Below, in pieces: positions 36,401-48,400 of a DNA stretch of 64,000 bases. The notes beneath the pieces were generated by a model. That model worked only from the letters and a program-made list of their open reading frames with translations, did not search any database and was not told where the DNA came from. This DNA is from Steromphala cineraria (lineage: Eukaryota > Mollusca > Gastropoda > Trochida > Trochidae), in NCBI GenBank assembly GCA_916613615.1, contig OU744735.1:43428468-43492467 (forward strand), written 5' to 3'. The position numbers and the translations under genes are program-made. Position 1 is the first letter of the stretch. Each line of letters starts with the position of its first letter.

Positions 36401-39400
36401 ATTACTACGACAAAATGCTGTTGCAACTGATATTTTTTATTATGAATTATTTGTAAATATGCTCCTCTTCTATCAATCAAGTAGTTATTACTTAATAATG
36501 TTGTTAATGAATAAGCATATTACAGCACCACAAGCACTTGGGGCATGGGTATTGCTGAGGCTCAGACATATACTTTATATAACAAGGCTTTCCAACCGGC
36601 ATTTTGATGCAGAAATAAACATAATTATAATGTATTCTTTTAGTGACATCAGATACATATCGCCTGTAAGTTGTGTTCCCAAATGCCTAATATTTCATTC
36701 GACATCGATCTTACAAATATGTCACCTTCATATCAGGCGAGTTTTACAGCATCGCAAGACGGAAATGCCCATGTATAGTGTCAAAAGGTCGCGACCTCCT
36801 GTCTCATTGGTACCCCGTCACCATGTGTTTGTTTCGGCTTTTGGACCAATGGGAGAGAAGGGTGTGACCTTTTGACACTATTTCGAACTCTCCGTCTTGT
36901 GATGACACCGTAAGAATCGCCTGATATAGTTAAACGCTAATTAATTCTAATTATGAAGGTGACATATTTGTAAAATCGATGTTGAATGAAAGATAAGGCA
37001 TTTGGAAACACGTTATAGGCGATAAGCAACTGATGTCACCAAAAGAATACGTCGTTTAAATGTTTATATTAAATGTTTATAAAATGCTGGTTGGAAAGCC
37101 TTGTTATATATAGTATATGAGCAATACCCATGCCCAAAGGGCTTGTGTACAGCACATTTGTTTTCTCGCAATGCTAACCTTTCAAAATGGCGGATGAAAG
37201 CCGGTCGAGATCATCCTTGTTATTGAAATTTTTCCTTAGTGTTATTAGGCAAGAGAGGTGATTATAAACCCCCTGGGCTCCACCACTTAGAAGCAGATAC
37301 CTACCCTTTCATGTAAGACACCGTACTGTTACCATCAACTGAAGCACCTGTCCTGGGGTTGTTGCTGAAGATGATAGGAATAAAAGCGTTCTCCCTACGC
37401 CCATTTGGATCATCCTTGTTGGCAAGGCGACCGTCAGTTCGAAGACCTCGCTGCAAAAGGAATGTTTATCAAATAACTCTGATAACATTTATCATGATTG
37501 AAGTTTTTTTATATCCTTTACATCCTTGTTGGCAAGGCAACCGTCAGTTCGAAGACCTCGCTGCAAAATGGATGTTTATCAAATAACTCTAAATGATTTT
37601 ATCATGATTGAAGTTTTTTATATCCTTTACATCCTTGTTGGCAAGGCGACCGTCAGTTTGAAGACCTCGCTGCGAAAGGAATGTTTATCAAATAACTCTG
37701 ATAACATTTATCATGATTGAAGTTTTTTATATCCTTTACATAAAATCTTGCATTGGACTTAAACTTGGCATTATTTTCTGTGAAATCAGGTAAAACCTTC
37801 ACTTAATTTTGTTCCAACTGCTGTCCTGATTTGAGTAGTGCGACATAAGGGTCGTGTTGACCTTGTCAGTGACCTCTCACTATCCAATGAAACAACAACG
37901 AATAATGGCCCACTTGAAATTCAAATCTACTGCAGACAAAGTTGCCGAGCCCCTGGCGGGATTCAAACCACAAACCTCCTGATCCGAACGCGCTAACCCG
38001 CCTACCTCTTATTACTAATTTTCATCTGTGCTGAACTGTTTACAACAACGTATTGTTTGGCTGGGTGCACTCTGACTGTGGAGAGGATATACCTGCTGGT
38101 TCAAAGACAATATTTTTAATATTCTATTCCTCAGAGTACAGTTGATTATAACCACACGGGTGTAGGGTGGCTGGAGTGCACAAGTACCTTACAACCTCTG
38201 TGGAGCAGTATATATATCAAGAAACCCAGGTTCCATAAATAGGCAATTTTTAACATCTCTGTAATCATAGATAAGGTTAAAAAGAACCCACCCACATCCA
38301 CTTTTCAATTTAAACGACAAAATTAAATAATTCCCCAAAGTTAGCAAATATTGTGGACAGCGTCCAATTTCATATGCTGTGTATACATAACCAGTGCATG
38401 AAACAAGGCCAGATTCCCAGAATGAAAAAATAATATGTAAAGTATTCGGAAATATTAAAAGTTTTTTTTTCACAATTTAATTTCCAAAATTCCAATTAAG
38501 GGCTTACTGCATTTCTAGCCTATTTCATACACTGCCTCAAAGTTTTATACTTACACCCTTATTTGAGTGAGCGGTGTTGTTTTCAAACTGCAGGATCTCC
38601 GAGTGAATTGCGTGATTCTCTGTTACCAATTGTCTCTCAAGCTGTCGTTGGCCCGACGGACCGAGAGGCTTCTCAGCAGCAATATACCAAAACCCAACAT
38701 TCTACAATGAAGATTTTACTGGGGCTTCAGTAGGAAAGATATGAGTTGTTTATAATAAGGTTGAACATTGTTAAGTGAAGTTAAGAAAATGAATTCTGCA
38801 AATTTACCACATTAGATGTATTATTGCTTGAAACTTTTAAACACTTTCACCTGAAGAGCCGGAAATAAGCCTGCAAGTATGTAGTTTTTACTGATTTCTA
38901 AGGAGTGAAAATGTTTTTTTAAATACATTGTTGTTGAACTACTTACATCAGATCCTGCAGCAACATTGTTCCTTATATAGTTGACAGGGTGGGTCAACCA
39001 GTAGCTGGCCAGGGCGCTGGAGTCACAATATAGAAAATTTATTATATGCCACTGAGAGACTGAGTTTTATTATATTCCAAGCGGTGAGAGACTGAGATTT
39101 CTCAGTTCTAGAAAATTGTTCTCGCCACTGAGTGTGATATCACTTTTTCAAGTCAGTGAAAATATCACCGAGAGGATGACCTCATGTGTACATGATTGAC
39201 ATCACTTTTACAATCAATGCGACGTCATCGCCATCGCTAAGTTCATCAACAATGGTATGATGTCGCCAGAAAACTCTTGATAAATAATTACCACATTTTC
39301 GACCGCAGAGGCATATAATAAACAGAATATCTTTTGTTTTGAGTGTGATATCACTGCGCCACTCGTGAAAATACTGGCTCTAACCCGTCACTTGATGAGA

Positions 39401-42400
39401 TATCCTCTTTGTAGGAGTTGTTAGACGATATCAAACCCCCTATTGATGAGTGACAAAATTTGTATGAACAGTCCTCAGCACATGGAAGTATGTTGAAAGC
39501 AACAAGAACATATTTCTCACATTTATTCCTTCATCTACGAGAGAAATTACATGATATAGATATTAAGTCACAAAATGGAAAAATTAAAGCCTGAAATACA
39601 GTCTAGGTCCTTATTCTGCATGTTCAGAATTTGCCAACATACTCCAGTGCTGTTATTTGATTTTCTCCTCCTGGTAATATACCCTGATGAATCAGAATAG
39701 TCATAGCGGGAGTTCATAAAACATCGTTAACTCTACATGGGATACAACCCAAGAGATACTATCAGAAGAGGATGTGGTTTTGGTGATGCCACTGTACCAC
39801 ATTCGCTGAGCAGAATGAGATGGGATTTTAAGTATTTTAAATCTACAACGCATCATAAAACAAGTGAAGAAGTGATAAGAGCTTACATACCCATGCTTCC
39901 CAATTTGTTCAAAGAATTTTGGGTTTACCATTAAAAGGGTACATCTAGTGATAATGGTTGATCTTTGTTTCAAATTTTTAGGCAGTTACCACGAATATTC
40001 TATAGGACGTGCTGAAGAAAACATCATTTTTGTTGACGCGCTGTGCAAGTGGTGTTCCCAATGAAAACCACCAAAAAAAACACATGATAGAGGTTTTACA
40101 CAGGTTACAAAGGTTTTAAAAGAAATATCAAGGGATCATGGTTGATAAGGGTTGGGAGTTTGGTGAAGTTAGCATGTAAAGTGATCATGTTTTTAGGTCT
40201 TCCTAGAAGTAAATTTTTTGTTGTCTGAGATGTAATGAACATATTGCATTATTTTTTTAAAAAATAAAAAATTGGGGAACTTTAAAAAAAAAAAAATTAT
40301 TGGGAAACTTCTTCATACTCAGCCCCAGAAGAAGTTGAGGAGTTGACCCATTCTTTCTTCATATCTGTGAGCAGATGACTCCCATGGCGGGTGCCGATCA
40401 CTAGGTTACCATCGATGATATTCCACTGTTCAGCGCTGTCTTCCATGAATATACTGTGTCCCTTTGTCTGATAACACACGTTATCACTCGCCTGAAAGAG
40501 GAAATATCAGAATGAGAAATAAATAACAACATTAATGATTCATTTGTATAGCGCCTATTTTCCAACTTTGAGTCAATGGCCCTGAACAAGAGAAATATTA
40601 CATATTAAATGCGTCTCTAAACAGGAACGTTTTTGGAGAGCTCTTGAAGGCTGTCTGAGAGATTGCTGTTTAAAGGGGCAGTAGCACGTTTTTTGATAAT
40701 TTTATATTTTATAATTTTCACTGATAATTGTAAGTTAATGTTAAATGTATTACATTGACAGTGTCAACAATCTCATCACACAAGCCGATCACCCATAGCC
40801 AGAGGACGAAGTATGAGGATTCACACAAAATCCATTGCCGGCCATTTTTTGTGAACACCTTTAATTCATTTTGTGTAAGAAAAGGGATTCTCATGGTTAA
40901 ACTTTTCGTTATATATTTAAATTATTACTGCTCCATTTAGTTTAAATGCATTGTTTTACAATTGGAACCATTAATTTTCATTTTCTTGACATCACCTTAT
41001 ATTCCCCCTAAAAACGTGCTACTGCCCCTTTAAGGTTTAAATGGCAGTCTGTTCCACAAGATGGAGGCTATTTTCGAGAATGCCCGATCAGCAAGTTTAA
41101 TTGATGTCGACGGCACGGTCAACTCTTCAATATTGGCCCTTCATGTATAAACATACATATGCAGGGCCAATGGCTAGATATGTGATGCTTCACCATGCTT
41201 TAAATAAGTGAGTGTTAACTTTATTAGCGTTATAACATCTTCAAACTTTTGTCGTTTTGCACAAACAACCCTTATCCATACTCAATGTTAAAATATAGGT
41301 AAAGGTGCTCTTAACTCTTGTAATGGGCTTTGTGAAATAAGCTCAGAATAATGACCAAACAATAGAAGCCACTGTAGATTTTAAGGATTTCTGGTAGTTT
41401 AGTGTCAGTTCCATGAGCCATGTTGCAGTTAGAAGGAATATTTTATCAAGATTTTCAAGATGAATCTTAAATCACATTGACCAACTGTATAAAACAATTC
41501 TCTGAAATAATCACTCCAGGATATATGCAAAACAATGGCAAATTCCCTCAGTGATTCACTGTGAAGCTTATTATTTATATCAACTGTGATACTGCTGACC
41601 ATTTAATATTAATGTAGCATTAGTAATGAGACAACAGGAATGATCCAAATATATAACGTAAAGTTTAGTCATGCGATTCCCTTTTCTTACACAAAATGAA
41701 TTAAAGGTGTTCACACAAAATGACCGTTAATGGATTTTATGTGAATCTTCATACTTTCTCCTCTGACTTATGGCTGATTGGCTTGTGTAATGAAATTTTT
41801 GACGATGTCAAAATTATACACTTACCATTTATTTACAATTATCAGTGAAAAATGTAAAATATAAAATTATCAAAAAACGTGCTACCGCCCCTGGCTAAAG
41901 AAAATGATCATCAAAGGGTAAAAATTATTCTTGTTTTATTTGTTTTTTAAGGCGGTACTCCAATCCTTATCTCAAGGATGAAATGGATAAAACTTTGAAA
42001 AAGCATTTTCCAAAAACTCTTTCCTCAGCAAAAAGATTATTTTTCAAACAGCTTTCAATTTCAACCTATAAGGTTTGTTATGTATACAAAACATTTAATA
42101 TTTTTTTAAGTAAGTCCACCTGAACCGTATCAGGGATGTGGAAACTAACCCAGTGACTGTTATTTCCCATCTTCCCACGGCAAAGTGAAAACGTATCGAG
42201 CAACTCCTCGTTTAGACCTTGCCTTCACAAAGTAGAAAACTGGTGATCCGGAGCAGCGACACCTATCGTGATCACGAGTTACGCCTCTTATCAGCTCTTT
42301 CAACAATGGCCAATGAAATTGCCGTTTACATTCGGAACAAATTCAAAATACTAACAGACGATCTTTTTGAAAACTATCCGAGTGAAATATAATTTTAAAT

Positions 42401-45400
42401 TTCAGTCTGCATGATTGTTTTCATGTTTTTGATGAGCACCGTGAATGCAGAGAAGACAAACATTAATGTATCACTCAAATAAAGTGTTTCTCTCCCTTGT
42501 AAAACGCTTACAAAAATATTTTTTTTAAATCGGTTCATTTAACATGCTGTCTTCTGATTGGACTATTCTACTTCCGTGCAGCGGGTTGAAATGCTAGCAC
42601 AGAAATTACGACCAAAGATGTCAAGGGAGGAATGGGAAATTTTAGAAACTTTTTCGTTTCGCCCGTGACGTTGTGAAGATGGTAACATTTCCTTGCATCA
42701 TATCTGTCACTTGTCTTCTCGCATGTTACTCAAGGGCGGTCACTCACCCTCACCATAAATGTGCATTACAGTTTGTAACAATTGTATGTTCTATCGGCCT
42801 GTGGCCTTAAACTTGAAATAAATTCTTCTTCAAATATCTGTCACTGCTTCAACCTGTGAAATGTTGTATAATATCTGTGACACCTTGTATCATATATGTG
42901 AAATGTTGTATCATATCTGTGACACCTTGTTTCATATATGTGAAATGTTGTATCATATCTGTGACATCTTTTATTATATACTCATGTAATCTTAGGATAG
43001 TAATACAAGGGTGCAATACGGAATACGTCTTCAAATTCCGTATTGCACTCCAGAGACGTATTGCACGCCTGCCGGTTCTACTTTTTTCGAACTCGTTGTT
43101 CCTCCGCGTCCATGACATCTACTCGTTCAATACAAACGACCCAAATGCACACGTATGACGTTCTGTATATGTATCATATATGTGAAATGTTGTATCGTAT
43201 CTGTGACAACCTTGTATCATATATATGTGAAATGTTGTATCATATCTGTGACATCCTTGTATCATATATGTGAAATGTTGTATCGTATCTGTGACATCCT
43301 TGTATCATATATGTGAAATGTTGTATCGTATCTGTGACATCCTTGTATCATATATGTGAAATGTTGTATATCTGTGACCTTGTATAATGTATCTGAAATG
43401 TTGTATAATATCTGTGACAACTTTGTATCATATATGTGAAATGTTGTATAATATCTGTGATACCTTGAATCATATATGTGAAATGTTGTATAATATCTGT
43501 GACATGCTTGTATCATATATGTGAAATGTATAATATATGTAACAACCTTGTATAATGTATCTGAAATGTTGTATAATATCTGTGACATGCTTGTATCATA
43601 TATGTGAAATGTATAATATATGTAACAACCTTGTATAATGTATCTGAAATGTTGTATAATATCTGTGACACCTTGTATCATATATGTGAAATGTTGTATA
43701 TCTGTGATACATTGTATCATATATGTGAAATGTTGTATAATATCTGTGACAACCTTGTATCATATATGTGAAATGTTGTATAATATCTGTGACATCCTTG
43801 TATCCTATATGTGAAATGTATAATATCTGTGACAACCTTGTATAATTATGTTTCTGAAATGTTGTATAATATCTGTGACACCTTGTATCATATATGTGAA
43901 ATGTTGTATATCTGTGATACCTTGTATCATATATGTGAAATGTTGTATAATATCTGTGACAACTTGTATCATGTATCTGAAATGTTGTATACTATATGTG
44001 ACACCTTGTATCATATAGGTGAATTGTTGTATCATATCTGTGACATCTTGTATCATATATGTGAAATGTTGTATAATATCTGTGACAACCTTGTATCATA
44101 TATGTAAAATGTTGTATAATATCTGTGACACCTTGTATCATAGATGTGAAATGTTGTATAATATCTGTGACACTGTGTATCATAGATGTAAAATGTTGTA
44201 TAATATCTGTGACACCATGTGTCATTTATATATGTGAAATGTTGTATAATATCTGTGACACCTTGTATCATAGATGTGAAATGTTGTATAATATCTGTGA
44301 CAACCTTGTATCATATATGTAAAATGTTGTATAATATCTGTGACACCTTGTATCATAGATGTGAAATGTTGTATAATATCTGTGACACTGTGTATCATAG
44401 ATGTAAAATGTTGTATAATATCTGTGACACCATGTGTCATTTATATATGTGAAATGTTGTATAATATCTGTGACACCTTGTATCATAGATGTGAAATGTT
44501 GTATAATATCTGTGACACTTTGTATCATATATGTCAAATGTTGTATAATATCTGTGATACCTTGTATCATATATGTACAATGTTGTATAATATCTGTGAC
44601 ACCTTGTATCATGTATGTGAAATGTTGTATATCTGTAATACCTTGTATCATATATGTGAAATGTTGTATAATTTCTGTGACAACCTTGTATCATATATGT
44701 AAAATGTTGTATAATATCTGTGACACCTTGTATCATAGATGTGAAATGTTGTAAAATATCTGTGACATCTTGTATCATATAAGTGACACCTTGTATCATA
44801 TATGTGAAATGTTATAAAATATATGTGACTCATGTGAAATGTTGTAAAATATCTGTGACACCTTGTATCATATATGTGAAATGTTGTATAATATCTGTGA
44901 CACCTTGTGTCATATATGTGACACCTTTTATCAAACATTGTATAACTCTCACCTCAGCCTTGTCGGACCCGTGGATTGTGATGCAGCGACTGTGACATTT
45001 GTGGATTGAGTTGTGTCGGAAATAAGTCCCCGCCACCTCATCACACATGTGCAAATGTAGACCGTAGCTTCCTGACAACAAGTTATAATGTGAAGAATAA
45101 TGAAAAAACAAATTTCAACCCCAAGGGGGGACAATTAAAATTTAGCAAGCATTTTTTGTGGTCAGTGAGTGATTACTCAACATATATTTCTGATGAGACC
45201 GCTGTCATATTCTCTCACACAGTTTCTCAACTCCTGTTTGGCAAGGTTATCCCTCATACAGTTAATCCCAACAATGGCTACTTGACTCAAACCTAACATA
45301 AGTCCTTGGTAGCATCTGTTAAAAGTTTTCTCCCACAAATGCACTCTTAATTTCTTTATATCACGTTCTGACTACTCAATCAATCATTATATACAAGATG

Positions 45401-48400
45401 AACAATCATTATCAGGGGCATAAAAACTCACCAACAAATTTCTGTTGCCCCATGTTTACCAGTTCAACATTTTCAATGTGTGCAGCTACAAATCCTTTAA
45501 GCATCTTGAAAGATAAAAAGAAACATGCTATGGACTCTCTTTGGAATTAGAAAGGCAGAGGGAGGAGGGCATTGGCAATTTTGCACAATGAATGAAATTA
45601 ATGTCACATTCTAATTTTAAAGTTTATTATTGATATAAGGGAAATGCCCCATTCAAAATCTAAAAATTTACTATAATAAAAGTACCGAGGGTACAGAAGC
45701 TCACCTTAAAATGAATGATGTGGTAATATGGTTGAATTGTGTAATCATCTTTTATATGATAATTGATTATGGCTGCCATCATGATTTTTTTATCTTTTAA
45801 AATGCTATTCTTCTGTTGGAAACCACTAGAGTTTGAACAAACATTAATACAAGAATGATATAATCATGATTTGTTAACAAGCAGTAGGTTTTTGTATAAC
45901 ATTTTTGTATATCTATGGCTAAATTGGTGACCATCTTGGACTTTTTAATCTTCAAAATGCTACTTTTATGTGGGCATCTGTATTAATTTCATTATGATAT
46001 CTTGATTGGTTTAGGAGTATTCATTTAGTCACACTCTCAACTTCCAAAGAACTAAAAAAATGATGCACATAAACATTTGGAATATATCACTCTGACACAA
46101 ATCACAAATTCAGCTAGTGATAGGTCCAATTGCCAAAGTAAACTGTCCAGGTCAATGTCTCATGTAATTCTAACTGAAGATTTCTGAATATCTTAAATCT
46201 TGACCTATGTTAGTGCAATCTGATTGGTCAGAATAGGCTAGCAACATGGGGGTTTATGCTAATTACTAGATATGATGACCTATGATGACCTCTTGCACCT
46301 GCATGTAGCTTATGTAACTTATCCTCTTATGTAAGTTACTGTTATTCCATATAGTGAATGTCCTCCCCTCATTTCAATATGCAAAACAGATACTCTTTAG
46401 AGGAGAGTTGCAGGAGAGGGGCTGGAAGGATAGATGGGGGGTTGGGGGGGTTGGGGGGGAGGGGGATAGAAGGAATGTGGGATAGGTTTGCAATGGAAGG
46501 ACAGGAGAAAAAAGGGGAGGAGGGAAAGGGGGGGATAGAATGGGTGGGGGTAGAAGAGAGGTTTGCAATGGAAATAATCTGGAGGTCAACTCAGTTATAT
46601 GTTTATTGAAGTATCTTAACAAACAGAGAGAATTGTTGAGAAAGACTTTCTAAAAAAAGAATTGTTCAGACAGCTGTTCAATTAGTTTTGAAGATGAATA
46701 TTAAATGATATCTTTTATTAGCATGACAAACAAAATTAAAGATAATTTGTTATTCATTAACCAAAATTTTCAATTTGGAATAAATTAATTGCATGGGAAC
46801 AATGGACTAAAAAACCTAACAGTTAGTGTTGGGAGTGAACAAATTTAATCATTTTAAATGCTTTTGAAAAGGATTTGTTTGAATTGAATGATCATTATAA
46901 TTATCTAGATAATCATTGTTAAGACAGTAATCAGATATAGATGATTATAAAATGTATATTTATCCCTCACTGGCTATGTTATTTGCCATATATATGAAGT
47001 GTCAGGAATTATGTAAAACGGAAAGGATTTATTAAAACAGTCATGCTTCAGGCTGTTCGCAGATAAAGATGATTCATACAGTTTTTTGTAACTGTATTTA
47101 TAGTGTTGATAAATATTACAACAAGCATATCAATACAAATATAATGACATTGATTTGATTGATCAGGAAATGTATTCTTTTCAATGAATTTCATGAAATC
47201 TAATGGAAAATTCAATATAATTGACATATTGACCATCTTGGATTCTTGATAATAAAATAAATGCGTCTTTGTCAGGAATCACTATATAAAAAAATACTCA
47301 CTTTTCAGAATGATATCTTAATTGATTTAGTAGGAGTAGTACTTGGCCTGAAATCTAATTGAAAAATAATGACTTCTATGACGACATGTTGTTCCCAGAA
47401 CCCCTTCAGCATGATACAATTATCATTTATTTTTACAGGTATTTATAAAACACATGGTATTGGAACTGGAACCTGATACAAAATACCTCTATCATTAACT
47501 TATCATGTAGATAACTGAACATAAAAGCAGATTCTTGACTTGTTAATATTAACTCATCGTGCAGATTGTTGTACACAAAAGCTGATTCTTGACTTGTTTA
47601 AATTGTTTTTTGTAAAAAGTATTACTATTGATGGAATACAAGTATACTTTTCATAAAGACAATTTTTATACTTTCCATAAAGTCCATAATGTTCTATTAA
47701 TCAATTAGGTCAGGATTACTATGCAATATACAAGCAGGCAGGGCTGCTAGCCCCAGATCCTTAAGGAGAGCGTAGCAATTTGTGTATTGGGCTTTGTGTA
47801 CGTATATTTGGAGAAGCATCCTAGTGTGCTGAGCATGTAAACCTGAACTCTGGCTAAGCCCTTTTGTGTGGTATTAATAGAATTGACGGGAGAGAACATG
47901 AATTGTTGTGAAAAATATATATAATTTCACAAAATATAGTTAGCTTATGTCCTAAATTGATTTTGTGTCAAGAAGAACTGCTGTTAGATATAGAAATGGT
48001 ACAAATATGAGTAAAACACAGGAACTGGAACCTGATGCAAAATAACTCTTTCCACATCAACTTATCATGTAGATTGCTAAACACAAAACAAGTGACAAGT
48101 TTTGTGTAAGTTGTTATTCTTAGAAAGAACATATCACTGTCATGAGAATACAAGTCTAATTTCCATAACTCTTATTGCATACACATGGCCATATAGCATA
48201 ATGCTCTACCATATCAATTGGGTCAGGTTGATTATGCAACAGACTAGCAGCTGACACTATGATGCTAGCAGCCTGTATTGGGATGTGTATTAGACAACAT
48301 AGTGGACTCAACAGAAATATCTGAACTCTGGTTGACCCCTTATGTGTGGTATTTAAAGGAATAAAAGGGAGATACCATTGTTCAAAATCTAACATGATGT

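Noticed and set aside
36393..36875. 160-codon plus-strand ORF
   Set aside because: Falls within the fold-back element; the sequence is mirrored by the other arm and has no recognisable domain.
39701..39973. Antisense pair of ORFs (90 and 65 codons)
   Set aside because: No family; only the 41-nt micro-exon just beside it fits the gene's phase.
42849..44938. Many overlapping ORFs of 70-150 codons on both strands
   Set aside because: All are readings of the AT-rich 42-bp satellite.
46358..46622. ORFs of 82-83 codons in a G-rich stretch
   Set aside because: Low-complexity Gly/Glu or Pro/Leu from purine-rich DNA within the repeat element.
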